IMG/VR virus record: IMGVR_UViG_3300007735_000505
Location: 1-23,371 of that record
Strand: one strand, 5' to 3'
Length of the DNA: 23,371 nucleotides
Source: a virus
A program made the position numbers and the translations under genes. Of the stretch, positions 11,802 to 19,173 are shown piece by piece. Positions within the stretch are counted from its first letter, which is position 1. Every line of letters begins with the position of its first letter. The notes beneath the pieces were generated by a model that saw only the letters and a list, made by a program, of their open reading frames with translations, had not been told where the DNA came from and did no database searches.

Positions 11802-12241
11802 AGGCGTGGGAGAATCTACCCCGCTACCGTTCTGGTAGATGGGTTCCGGTCATGGCCGCTCCGAACGCTGATTTTGAGTTCACGGAAGGCCACGTCCGCA
11901 TTCTGCTGTGGATGTGTGAATCACATCAACAATGGATTGATGAGGCGTCTGCACGGATCATGCAAAACGGTGAAATGCCATCGGAAAACCTGATGCGCTG
12001 CCGCGAAGGAATCGCTGATTTGAAGTGCTGGGGTCTGCGTTTGCTTGAGGTTATTGAAGCAACGCCTGATGACGAAGATGATGAATACGATGACGATTTT
12101 GACGACAATGTCGATTCACAGGAACTGGCGGATTTCGTCAGTCATCTCGAAGCGGGATGGAGCGTACATCGATGTGCTGGAAGACGGTCCACACATCCTG
12201 TACAGAAGCTGCGCCGGTGGTTACTGTCGCTATTCGGATGA
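11798..12241 (+). CDS. Acidic hypothetical protein, 147 aa
   Basis: Not recognised. The ATG at 11798 overlaps the previous stop as ATGA; a GTG at 11774 and an internal ATG at 11852 are alternatives. The middle is helical (FTEGHVRILLWMCESHQQWI, then GIADLKCWGLRLLEVIEA). A strongly acidic run (PDDEDDEYDDDFDDN) lies near residue 95, of the kind seen in DNA mimics and in tails that bind basic proteins. The last 35 or so residues overlap the next gene in another frame and look less protein-like, so the true functional end may be near 12130. Confidence 0.55.
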   Translation: MKAWENLPRYRSGRWVPVMAAPNADFEFTEGHVRILLWMCESHQQWIDEASARIMQNGEMPSENLMRCREGIADLKCWGLRLLEVIEATPDDEDDEYDDDFDDNVDSQELADFVSHLEAGWSVHRCAGRRSTHPVQKLRRWLLSLFG

Positions 12242-12299
12242 TCTCTGGCAGGCAGAGATTTACGTAGAGCACCTGCTCGCCAAGCCTCCGGCTGACTGA
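12108..12299 (+). CDS. Small beta-rich protein, 63 aa
   Basis: ATG at 12108 opens 63 codons out of frame with, and largely inside, the end of the 147-aa gene. The product (MSIHRNWRISSVISKRDGAY, then IDVLEDGPHILYRSCAGGYC and a final helix with DDLWQAEIYVEHLLAK) reads like a compact strand-strand-helix domain, more convincing than the overlapping frame. No Shine-Dalgarno is obvious, so translation may depend on coupling or on a frameshift from the upstream gene. It converges on the minus-strand gene at 12142-12549. Confidence 0.5.
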   Translation: MSIHRNWRISSVISKRDGAYIDVLEDGPHILYRSCAGGYCRYSDDLWQAEIYVEHLLAKPPAD

Positions 12300-12549
12300 T
12301 TGCCTGCTGCAGCATTTCATCCGCCAATTCCGGGCGGCCAAGATTCCGTGCGGCTTCACCAGCCAGCCACTTGGTCATGGTGCGCTGCTGATGCAACGCG
12401 GTGTTCAGCAACAATGCAGCGTTGTATATACCTTTGATGTCTCCGTTGTGCAGCCACTCTTCCAGCATCTTGGCGGTGGCTACTTCCGAGAAATAGCTTT
12501 CCTGCGTGCGCTCAATGGGACGCCATTCCATGGGCTTGTTTGGCTGCAT
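12142..12549 (-). CDS. Hypothetical helical protein, 135 aa
   Basis: Not recognised. The ATG at 12549 has GAGG about six bases upstream and lies inside the end of the 60-aa gene. Residues 1-90 look genuine: MQPNKPMEWRPIERTQESYF, then KMLEEWLHNGDIKGIYNAAL and further helices to EMLQQAISQ. The last 50 or so residues run antisense to the 63-aa gene and look like read-through of non-protein sequence (many arginine, proline and cysteine residues). Either the gene truly ends this way or a mutation has removed an earlier stop. Confidence 0.5.
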   Translation of the reverse strand: MQPNKPMEWRPIERTQESYFSEVATAKMLEEWLHNGDIKGIYNAALLLNTALHQQRTMTKWLAGEAARNLGRPELADEMLQQAISQPEAWRAGALRKSLPARDHPNSDSNHRRSFCTGCVDRLPAHRCTLHPASR

Positions 12550-12694
12550 TGATCGCCTCACTTTCGGTATCAAAGCAGGTTGACAGGTAATACGCAGTGT
12601 TTTGCTTTAGAAACCACGCACACCAATATCCGCTGACGCCAAAGCGCACCCAGACGGCGCCAAAGCCGTCCCGCGTAAATGGAGCAGGCAACAT
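12512..12694 (-). CDS. Small aromatic protein, 60 aa
   Basis: The ATG at 12694 has AAGGA six bases upstream. The 60-aa product is rich in tryptophan, tyrosine and phenylalanine (FGAVWVRFGVSGYWCAWFLK) with a helical end (DTESEAINAAKQAHGMASH), suggesting a small beta-sheet plus helix. It has no known family. It starts 62 bases from the divergent HNH gene and overlaps the next minus-strand gene at its end. Confidence 0.6.
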   Translation of the reverse strand: MLPAPFTRDGFGAVWVRFGVSGYWCAWFLKQNTAYYLSTCFDTESEAINAAKQAHGMASH

Positions 12695-12756
12695 TGCATT
12701 TCCTTCTTCTTTTTACCGTCAATCCTTCCTACGATTTGCGCAACGCGGGAGGCGCC

Positions 12757-13074
12757 ATGCACTCTTGGATCGACGAGACCAGTCTGATTCCAAAGAGAGA
12801 AACAAAGGCGCGATTCAGGTTAAAAATTTTTGATGCTTTTCGCGGTAAATGTGCCTATTGCGGTGAGCACGCACAGTCGTTAGACCACGTGATTCCTAAG
12901 CATCGCGGTGGCCAGACCGTAATAGAAAACCTAGTGCCAGCATGCCTGCGCTGCAATGGATCCAAAGGATCAACAGAATGGACGCTTTGGTATAGAGAGC
13001 AAGAGTTTTATACACGAGAGCGGGAAATTACAATTTGGGAATGGCTGTATCAGTTCAAAAATGAACTTTACTAG
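12757..13074 (+). CDS. HNH endonuclease, 105 aa
   Basis: HNH nucleases cut DNA using one metal ion. The protein shows CAYC (C32, C35), LDHVIPKHRGG (D43, H44 and H49), ENLVPAC (N58 and C63) and CLRCNGSKG (C63, C66), which together give the zinc-stabilised HNH fold with its catalytic histidine. GGGAGG at 12747-12752 lies four bases before the ATG at 12757, which decides the start; the open frame reaches back to 12679. Free-standing HNH genes in phages are often homing or selfish elements, though some act in packaging. Being a single rightward gene among leftward ones favours a mobile insertion. Confidence 0.85.
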   Translation: MHSWIDETSLIPKRETKARFRLKIFDAFRGKCAYCGEHAQSLDHVIPKHRGGQTVIENLVPACLRCNGSKGSTEWTLWYREQEFYTREREITIWEWLYQFKNELY

Positions 13075-13576
13075 CCGACACAGTTTTATCGTTATTGTAA
13101 TGACCAACTTCAGCGTAACTTACGTTGGGTTCTGAACTCATCCAATAGAAAATAATTTGCCCAATTTTTAATCCTGGATACAACGGCAGCGAATGCATCT
13201 TGCGTGCATTTTGCAGTTCAAGTGTTAATTTACTGCCGTGCCAGCCGGGATCGATCCATCCAGCGAGCATATGGGAATAGCCTGCTCGTGCTCTGCTGCT
13301 TTTGAGCGCGAACTGCCCGCTGATTTTATTTGGGATGTTGAACGTCTCTCTAGTCTCGGCCAGCACAAACTCACCGGGACGCAGCCAATAAGGCGCATCA
13401 GCCGTGCAGCCACAGATGTCAATTTTGCGTAGATCCACGTTGACGGGATCTTCAATCATCAGGTGATCGCCAAGCACCACATCAAGTGATGCCGGATTGA
13501 GCAGTTCTTCGTCAAATGGTTCAACCATGCCACCGGCACACAGCGCACGGATTTGCCAATCGCAAAGAACAGACAC
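13055..13576 (-). CDS. dcd: dCTP deaminase
   Basis: Predicted to convert dCTP to dUTP (or dUMP in the bifunctional type), feeding thymidylate synthesis in the infected cell. The 173-aa product has the trimeric dUTPase/Dcd fold signatures: NPASLDVVLGD (about 27-37), ALKSSRARAG (90-99, with S93, S94 and R95), AGWIDPGWHGSKLTLELQN (105-123, with D109 and the expected catalytic E120) and a final SASKVHF. E120 is in the place of the catalytic glutamate that distinguishes deaminases from dUTPases. The GTG start directly abuts the stop of the endolysin gene, an unusual place for a nucleotide-metabolism gene. Confidence 0.85.
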   Translation of the reverse strand: MSVLCDWQIRALCAGGMVEPFDEELLNPASLDVVLGDHLMIEDPVNVDLRKIDICGCTADAPYWLRPGEFVLAETRETFNIPNKISGQFALKSSRARAGYSHMLAGWIDPGWHGSKLTLELQNARKMHSLPLYPGLKIGQIIFYWMSSEPNVSYAEVGHYNNDKTVSASKVHF

Positions 13577-14593
13577 TCAGTAATCCCAGCGAACACGTGG
13601 ACGACCTAGCCGCATTCCCAAATGCACAAAGCCTTTGGTGGCACCGTAACCCAGTGAGTACGGCCAAGTGCGGTCACAGTACTCCTGCACTTCGTAGATG
13701 TCCACGTTTTTGACGTAGAAGTCCACAGCGCCCACGCCAGTCATGTTGTACAAGTGCTCGCTGTTGTTGGCACCGCCAACGCTTGCATTGATAGCAGGCG
13801 GACGGTAACCACTGGTGATCACAATTGGATTGCCATTGAAATGACTACGAACCGTTTCTAGGTATTTGCACAGTTCCAACGCAGTGTCGCATTGAGCTTG
13901 TATTTGAAAACGACGCTTTTCGTCTCCCAAGGTCAACTCGCCATAAGTGATATTTGGCGTCACCTTGAACGTAAATGGCTTATCAGGTGTGAACCTATCG
14001 TTTGCGGGTTTGCCTTGTACGTGCTGGTTCATCAATTTGATTAACTTATCGGCATAAGTTGGATCAGTGGCATAGCCATCATTGACCAGCCAACGCGCAG
14101 CTTCTTCACGGTCACCTGCGTTATTGCAACCTTTATGAACGTGGTAATCCTTGTACCAACGCTCGACCAAGTAATACACGCAAGTTTCAAGATCTGGGAA
14201 ATCAAGAAATGTATCTTGAATTGTGATCCATCTGCCATTGATATATTCCTTAGTGTTGCGGGCGGTGCCACTACCTTTCAAGCCAAAGTAATTATTTTCA
14301 CCGCTGACATGCTTGCCATAGCCTGATTCCAGCGCCCACTGAGCAGCAACAACCTCTGGAAACTTTGCACCGGCCTTTTTCGCAGCCGCATAAACACCGT
14401 CCCAGTTATTGTCAAATTTGTCTTGCTTGCCGGCTTGGCTCCATGTCTTGAACCAGACCTGATCTCTATTCAAGATTCCAGGCTTTGCTTTTAATATCGC
14501 AGATTCCAATTCAAAGATTGCCGCCGTTTGATGCGGCAGTTCCTTGTAATACTTGAAAAGATCAACTAGCCGCAGGCGGTTCTGGGTCGTCAT
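13577..14593 (-). CDS. Bifunctional endolysin: glucosaminidase plus M15 peptidase, 338 aa
   Basis: Predicted to degrade the host cell wall at two kinds of bond. Residues about 65-195 form a glucosaminidase/FlgJ-type domain: FPEVVAAQWALESGYGKH with catalytic E89, then NNYFGLKG. Residues about 215-335 form an M15-type D,D-carboxypeptidase domain: PIVITSGYRPPAINASVGGA, SEH (H280), GAVD (D291) and FVHLGMR (H324) as zinc ligands. H280 and D291 are 11 residues apart, while the usual SxHxxGxAxD motif has seven, so there is a small insertion. No signal peptide or membrane segment is present, so it should need a holin; two candidates are encoded just upstream. Confidence 0.85.
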   Translation of the reverse strand: MTTQNRLRLVDLFKYYKELPHQTAAIFELESAILKAKPGILNRDQVWFKTWSQAGKQDKFDNNWDGVYAAAKKAGAKFPEVVAAQWALESGYGKHVSGENNYFGLKGSGTARNTKEYINGRWITIQDTFLDFPDLETCVYYLVERWYKDYHVHKGCNNAGDREEAARWLVNDGYATDPTYADKLIKLMNQHVQGKPANDRFTPDKPFTFKVTPNITYGELTLGDEKRRFQIQAQCDTALELCKYLETVRSHFNGNPIVITSGYRPPAINASVGGANNSEHLYNMTGVGAVDFYVKNVDIYEVQEYCDRTWPYSLGYGATKGFVHLGMRLGRPRVRWDY

Positions 14594-14906
14594 CGTTCCA
14601 AGGAGATGAAATGGACATCGGACCGCCCAGTAAGCGGCTGTCTCCAGTCTGCTCAGGCGTGGGGTCTTCGTGTTTAATTACAGGCTGACGTTTTTGCCGT
14701 TCAGTTTCAAGGTCAATGATTTTATTGACCCGGTCAACTTCGCGATCAAGTAGTGGCGTCAGAGTTGCATTGAATTTGCGTTCTTGCGCTTTGCGCTTCA
14801 AACGCTCACGCCAATCTCTGCTTTCATAACGCCACAACCACTGAACGTCAGCGTTTAACGCTTTGGGAAGATAATCTTCAGCGCCTTGACAATCAACTGC
14901 ACCCAA
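14562..14906 (-). CDS. Charged helical protein in the lysis region, 114 aa
   Basis: Not recognised. The longest frame starts at TTG 14906 and overlaps the end of the 45-aa gene; because its first part is antiparallel-free but overlapping, the true start may be later, near the WLWRYESRDW segment. The core is a basic helical stretch (RDWRERLKRKAQERKFNATL), then a second helix and a proline- and acid-rich tail. There is no membrane segment or lipobox, so it is not a classic spanin. The end overlaps the endolysin start by 32 bases. Confidence 0.5.
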   Translation of the reverse strand: MGAVDCQGAEDYLPKALNADVQWLWRYESRDWRERLKRKAQERKFNATLTPLLDREVDRVNKIIDLETERQKRQPVIKHEDPTPEQTGDSRLLGGPMSISSPWNDDDPEPPAAS

Positions 14907-14992
14907 GAGTTTTCCTTAATGGGTAGCAGAGCAATGACTTCAGAGCCGGCAGCCACAACAATGGCAACAACGGCGGCAGTGGTGGGGTCCAT
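14855..14992 (-). CDS. Small membrane protein, 45 aa (holin candidate)
   Basis: ATG at 14992, TAA at 14855-14857. The product MDPTTAAVVAIVVAAGSEVI continues with ALLPIKENSWVQLIVKALK and a basic end. It has one hydrophobic helix at about 6-24, a turn, and an amphipathic segment. Its place one gene before the endolysin and next to another small membrane protein fits a holin, antiholin or related factor. No family match is certain and the Shine-Dalgarno is weak. Confidence 0.6.
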   Translation of the reverse strand: MDPTTAAVVAIVVAAGSEVIALLPIKENSWVQLIVKALKIIFPKR

Positions 14993-15016
14993 GACGAAAT
15001 AGCGTCTACTACCAGC

Positions 15017-15247
15017 TTACTTTCTGATTTCCAGCTTGATCAACCGTTGCTCGTGATCAAGGATACGGTCATCCATCTTTCCAATCTTTTCTTCAAATTT
15101 GACTTGATTTTGAAGTACATCATCAAGCTTGGTGGGCACCGTATAGACCAAGTAAAAGATGCCGGATGCCAATGCCACGGTGGCTGCAACGCCAATGCCT
15201 GCAATGGCTTCTTGCTTTACGCCACGCCAAAAACCATTCTCAGACAT
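15017..15247 (-). CDS. Membrane plus coiled-coil protein, 76 aa (holin/spanin candidate)
   Basis: The N-terminus is cytoplasmic-looking (MSENGFWRGVKQEA), followed by a membrane helix at about 15-36 (IAGIGVAATVALASGIFYLV) and a coiled coil at about 38-74 (VKFEEKIGKMDDRILDHEQR). This single-pass layout with a long charged helix is shared by some i-spanins and by XhlA-type lysis proteins. Context supports a lysis role: the endolysin follows two genes later. Which role it plays cannot be decided from sequence. Confidence 0.65.
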   Translation of the reverse strand: MSENGFWRGVKQEAIAGIGVAATVALASGIFYLVYTVPTKLDDVLQNQVKFEEKIGKMDDRILDHEQRLIKLEIRK

Positions 15248-15273
15248 CGCACGTCTGCAACGACGTTTTTATC

Positions 15274-15408
15274 TTACCGACCTTGACCACGTGTCTTTTT
15301 ACGACCGTGATTTGGCTTGCTATTTGTGCCTTGACCTTGCAGCGTGAGTTTTGGTTTTGGCTCTTTGCGTTTTTTTGCGGCGGTGCCGACCTTACTCTTG
15401 ACCGCCAT
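15274..15408 (-). CDS. Small basic cyanophage-type protein, 44 aa
   Basis: ATG at 15408 overlaps the previous stop as TGATG. The product MAVKSKVGTAAKKRKEPKPK continues to NHGRKKTRGQGR. A short, very basic protein starting MAV-KVGTA and ending GRKK-RGQG(R/K) is a pattern I recall from cyanophage genomes, where its function is unknown. It probably binds nucleic acid or is packaged in virions; that is inference. It supports a picocyanobacterial host. Confidence 0.6.
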   Translation of the reverse strand: MAVKSKVGTAAKKRKEPKPKLTLQGQGTNSKPNHGRKKTRGQGR

Positions 15409-15968
15409 CAATCCAGTCCTGCATCGGAGGTTCCTGCGAAGCTGCCATCACCAGCAGGCTGTACCCCATCGTCAGCAGCAGACTCAGCAACAACAGGCTC
15501 AGGACTGTAAGGATCACGCGGCCAAGCGGGATAATCTGCGCCAGTAATGTAGGCAGCTAGAGCCGGGGTGTCAGCCGTGTCGCGGATTGCGGTCACCTTC
15601 ACGCCAGTGGCTAGACGAATGTCCTCACGCCAGGTCTTGAGCACTGGGTCGGCAGCTTTGCCGTTGTCAGCCTCGCGGATGATGATCCAGTCGGTTGGGG
15701 CAAGGAAAGTGTTGGCGGTCTGCCGGGTCTGGGCGACCCACTGATCGACAAGTTGGGTGTGATCTTTGGGGATCAGGTGACCGTCGGCGTCATAGCCCCA
15801 GTAGAAACGCTGATCGTATGGCTCGGGGTCAGGCTCCCAGACGATGCCCAGCCGGTCGCGGTCTAGCTGCGTGCTCAGTCTCAACCAGTTAGCCGGATAA
15901 TTGATGTCCTGGTACTCCCACGGTGAATCCATCGGGAGTGTGCGGCCATCGGGGAGTGCGTAAGGCAT
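15408..15968 (-). CDS. Tail fibre assembly/chaperone-like protein, 186 aa
   Basis: The N-terminal half (MPYALPDGRTLPMDSPWEYQ, then LDRDRLGIVWEPDPEPYDQR) looks like the small beta domain found at the start of tail fibre assembly proteins. The second half carries ADNGKAADPVLKTWREDIRL, which resembles the C-terminal helix of phage tail-assembly chaperones (TDW followed by a short loop and a YRQALRD-like helix). It lies directly downstream of the large tail fibre gene, where such chaperones usually are. The tail end is acidic and low in complexity. The family call needs a profile search. Confidence 0.55.
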   Translation of the reverse strand: MPYALPDGRTLPMDSPWEYQDINYPANWLRLSTQLDRDRLGIVWEPDPEPYDQRFYWGYDADGHLIPKDHTQLVDQWVAQTRQTANTFLAPTDWIIIREADNGKAADPVLKTWREDIRLATGVKVTAIRDTADTPALAAYITGADYPAWPRDPYSPEPVVAESAADDGVQPAGDGSFAGTSDAGLD

Positions 15969-16021
15969 GAGACTGTCGCGTTGGTTTGAGTTTAAGACGG
16001 GTGGCTAGGCGTGTTCACTAC

Positions 16022-18391
16022 TCACCTAGCGCGGGCGTATTGGAAAGGTGATTCGGCAAAGGCGCAGTAAAGGACCGTTGCGCCATTGGTGTTCCAAGTT
16101 ATGTTGCTTGTTCGCAACTTGAAACCATTGGAAAGAATGTCGAGTGGCGTATAAGACTTGTAATCTGTTTCAGCGTTTGAATAGTTTGCGAATAGCGTGA
16201 GACCCGCGACGTTGTAAGTATCACGCGCCGTGTCATACATGGTCCAAGCTTCTCCGGCCACATTTTGCTTCATCAGAATCCATCTTGGTCTAAAACCGGT
16301 ATAGACAAAGGGGCCATCGCTTGATCCATTTGCAACGAATGAACCCATCGCAGAGTACCCGGTTACGGGGGTGAAACAGTAACATATAAAATCAAGAGTT
16401 GAAGCCGCAAATCCACTGCCGACCGTAAATGTTGTACTAGAAACACCATTAAACAGGTTTGCGCTAGTCGCTTTTGCATTTGTGCTATTTAGCAACAAGT
16501 AGTCATTTGTGCCAAGGCTAGAGTGCCACACAACCCAGTTAGTTCCATTGGTGCCTCGATTTTTAACAATAATCAGTCCAGGACTTACATTCAATCCATG
16601 TCCGATTGAACCCCCGCTACTGCTTATCGGAGCATTAACAATCGAGAACCCCGCACTGGCGTTAGCGCGAACTTGGCTACTTATGGAGCCATTGTTATTC
16701 GTTACGGTGGATGTGCCGGCGTCCCAGCACCAGGCGACTGCGCTGCCATTATTTGTATAGTTGCCGTTATCGTTGCTACCCAGTTGGAATCCGTCACTGT
16801 TAAAAGCTTTTATGGTGTTTGCGTCAGTATTTTCAGCAGATGTCTCGTTGGCAAATAAGTTTTTGCTTATGCCTCTTACGCTGTCGTAGACGTTATGTGA
16901 ATACGCTTGGCTACGTGATTTGGTCCAGATAAAGTCCGGACTGAACGAGAATCCGCTGATTGTTTGGTTGCCTGCATTGCCGGTGTAAAGCTTCACTCCC
17001 ATCACCTGATCAGGCTTGGCGATTACTGGGGCGGTGAGATTAGTATCGCACAGTGCCTTGAAGCCGCTGGGGGCGGTGTAACTGAACTGGCGAGCACCAA
17101 AGTTTATACTCAGGCTTACGCTTACGGAACTGCTTCCATCGGAAACGGCCGGAAAATACGGGCCACTTGTTAAGCCAGAAAAAGCTTGGCCTTGAGATGT
17201 CCCGTTTTTGTAAAATGTTAGCGTTCCATTATCGGCGTCAAACGCTACACCTATAACATCACTATTGGTAAAAGATGCACCATAGTTACTATTGCTAGCA
17301 TTTGTGTATTTTTGCCCATCTGCGTAGTAAGCCCAACCATTGGCATCTGAACCAACAAAGTTACTAAAGGTAGCGTTTTGGTTAACTATGCCATACATTC
17401 CATTGTTGCCATTGGATGTGCCAACAATTTCCCAATACCACTTGCCAGATGTAATACCAATGGTGCCGCGAGCGTGGGTTTGCGCGTTCCCCGTGGCTGC
17501 GTCAAGGTTTCCATTGCTTAAGGTTGCTGTGCCCGCTGCAAGCGGATTGAGCGTGCAGTAATTCCCCCGCACCTCACCGCCCGCGCCGGTGTCCGTCCCA
17601 TAGCTCGTGGGCGAATCAACCAGCGAATCGTTCCCGCTGCCCGATGCAACGGAGAAGTTGTTGGGGCTCCAATTATTCGATCCGGCGGCGTCTTTGCCGA
17701 GCGTCGTGCTGGTGGTGCCGGAGTTATCGCTGAACGACAGGCGGAACCCATTGGTGCCGTAGCTGATGCCGGTTGGCGTCTTGGGCACCCACTGGCCTGT
17801 GACAGCATCAGTCTGCGCGAATGTGGATGGGTCGGTTGCGGTGCCGTCAAGCAGGTAAAAATCGGCTATGTATCCATTGAAATAACTGGTACCACCACTT
17901 TCTCGACCAATGCCGTGAGCAGTTGTATTGTTAATGTCAAACTGTAAATTTTGTGACGGATAGTTTGAGGCGCTAAATGCTGTTATTTGCGTTCCATTTA
18001 CATACAACTTGATTCTGTCTGAGGCCGTGGACTGTGTGGTATCAACGGCGCAAATAATGTGATAAAATGCGGAACAATCACGATAAACAGAAGATGTGAC
18101 TAAGTTGGGACCAGTTCCTAAATAAGCTGCTAACGCATCACCGCTAGTAAAAGCCAACTCGAAAGCGGCAGAGTTGTTGCTATTTGATGAAAGTAAGACT
18201 TGATTAGATGAGAGCGCCGATCTTTTCACCCAGCAGGAAACCGTAAAAGTACGTCTATTGCCCGCACTGCCGGGCGTTCTGGACAGGTACGCCGAGTCGG
18301 CGCTGTTGAACCTGAGGCTCCTGCTGATCTGATAGGTCGTTGCAGCATCAGCGCCGCTAGCCAGCAGCAGGCCGTTGTTGATGATGCTCAT
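16022..18391 (-). CDS. Large tail fibre with LamG and SPRY lectin domains, 789 aa
   Basis: Probable receptor-binding distal tail protein. Residues about 22-195 look like a LamG/concanavalin A-type domain (SLRFNSADSAYLSRTPGS through GYIADFYLLDGTA). Residues about 285-445 look like a SPRY domain (GKWYWEIVGTS, GVAFDADNGTLTFYKNG). From 460 to the end there are three related units of about 95-100 residues (about 464-558, 578-676 and 681-782). Each has a GF/GLxxxP then I-x-x-K strand, an aromatic (Y/W)D or WHS segment, an asparagine-rich turn and a final GF/GSGF strand; the first resembles what I know as DUF7483. The start overlaps the upstream stop as ATGA. Codon use is less GC-rich than in the J gene. 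Confidence 0.75.
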   Translation of the reverse strand: MSIINNGLLLASGADAATTYQISRSLRFNSADSAYLSRTPGSAGNRRTFTVSCWVKRSALSSNQVLLSSNSNNSAAFELAFTSGDALAAYLGTGPNLVTSSVYRDCSAFYHIICAVDTTQSTASDRIKLYVNGTQITAFSASNYPSQNLQFDINNTTAHGIGRESGGTSYFNGYIADFYLLDGTATDPSTFAQTDAVTGQWVPKTPTGISYGTNGFRLSFSDNSGTTSTTLGKDAAGSNNWSPNNFSVASGSGNDSLVDSPTSYGTDTGAGGEVRGNYCTLNPLAAGTATLSNGNLDAATGNAQTHARGTIGITSGKWYWEIVGTSNGNNGMYGIVNQNATFSNFVGSDANGWAYYADGQKYTNASNSNYGASFTNSDVIGVAFDADNGTLTFYKNGTSQGQAFSGLTSGPYFPAVSDGSSSVSVSLSINFGARQFSYTAPSGFKALCDTNLTAPVIAKPDQVMGVKLYTGNAGNQTISGFSFSPDFIWTKSRSQAYSHNVYDSVRGISKNLFANETSAENTDANTIKAFNSDGFQLGSNDNGNYTNNGSAVAWCWDAGTSTVTNNNGSISSQVRANASAGFSIVNAPISSSGGSIGHGLNVSPGLIIVKNRGTNGTNWVVWHSSLGTNDYLLLNSTNAKATSANLFNGVSSTTFTVGSGFAASTLDFICYCFTPVTGYSAMGSFVANGSSDGPFVYTGFRPRWILMKQNVAGEAWTMYDTARDTYNVAGLTLFANYSNAETDYKSYTPLDILSNGFKLRTSNITWNTNGATVLYCAFAESPFQYARAR

Positions 18392-19173
18392 TTCAGGTCA
18401 GCGATCAGACGGGCAGAAATGCGAGTAGCTGACTCGACATAAAACGCGACTACATCCACAGCATTGGCCGTCGTTGTTAGCGTCGGCGCGGTTCCTCCAG
18501 GAAATTTGAACGCACTATTAAAAGCCGCCGTCCGCCCCCCGGTCCCGTCCTGCGTTATGACGATCACGCCACTCTGCCCAGCGGTTTGGTTTGTCGGCGC
18601 TGCAAATGTCCGGTTTCCACCGAGCGTGACCGAGTAAAAATTCCCCAGTGACAGGTCGATGGTGATACTCGCGCCATCCGTCAGCGCCACCACCGAGCCA
18701 CGCTGGGCAGCAGAGAATGACTGCACCACGTCACGGCCAGCCACGGTCATCGTGGCATCAGGCAGCGTGATGGTCCGGTCAGCCGTGGGGTTCACCACAG
18801 CCAGTGTGGTCTCGTTGGCGTCGGCGCTACTGCCTTCAAACATCAGGCTGCCGGTGGTGCCGATCTCAAGGTTGCCGGTAACCGTGCCACCAGCCAGTGC
18901 CAGGTAGGTGCTAGCCGCTGTGGTGCTGCTCAGCAGGCCAAGGTTCGCCGCTGTTACATCTCCGATCGTGATCCAGGCGGAGTTCGCCGCGTTCCGCAGC
19001 TTGAGCAGTGCCGGGCTGACGCCATTGTCGATCCACCACTGGTAGGCGTAGGTCGTGGTGGGTGCTGTCGAGCCGCTGTTCTGGCTGACGATCGCCGCCA
19101 GGATCGTGTTCAGCTCCGAGCGGAAGTTTGCCCCGCTCTGGTTGGCCAAAACATAGTCAGTTGCCTGAGCCAT
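18388..19173 (-). CDS. Tail structural/fibre protein, 261 aa
   Basis: The N-terminal 75 residues (MAQATDYVLANQSGANFRSE, then TAPTTTYAYQWWIDNGVSPA and LLKLRNAANSAWITIGDV) are a segment recurring at the start of tail proteins in phages of this type. The rest is a glycine-, threonine- and valine-rich beta protein (STYLALAGGTVTGNLEIGTT, ADRTITLPDATMTVAGRDVV) typical of trimeric fibres. It probably connects the tail tip to the distal lectin fibre. Its ATG overlaps the J stop as TAATG and its stop overlaps the next start. Confidence 0.65.
   Translation of the reverse strand: MAQATDYVLANQSGANFRSELNTILAAIVSQNSGSTAPTTTYAYQWWIDNGVSPALLKLRNAANSAWITIGDVTAANLGLLSSTTAASTYLALAGGTVTGNLEIGTTGSLMFEGSSADANETTLAVVNPTADRTITLPDATMTVAGRDVVQSFSAAQRGSVVALTDGASITIDLSLGNFYSVTLGGNRTFAAPTNQTAGQSGVIVITQDGTGGRTAAFNSAFKFPGGTAPTLTTTANAVDVVAFYVESATRISARLIADLK

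Noticed and set aside
11814-11840. ATCTACC/GGTAGAT hairpin at the start of the 147-aa gene
   Set aside because: It is a 7-bp stem with a 13-base loop inside coding sequence and no T run, so it is not a terminator; a role in start-site control is possible but unsupported.
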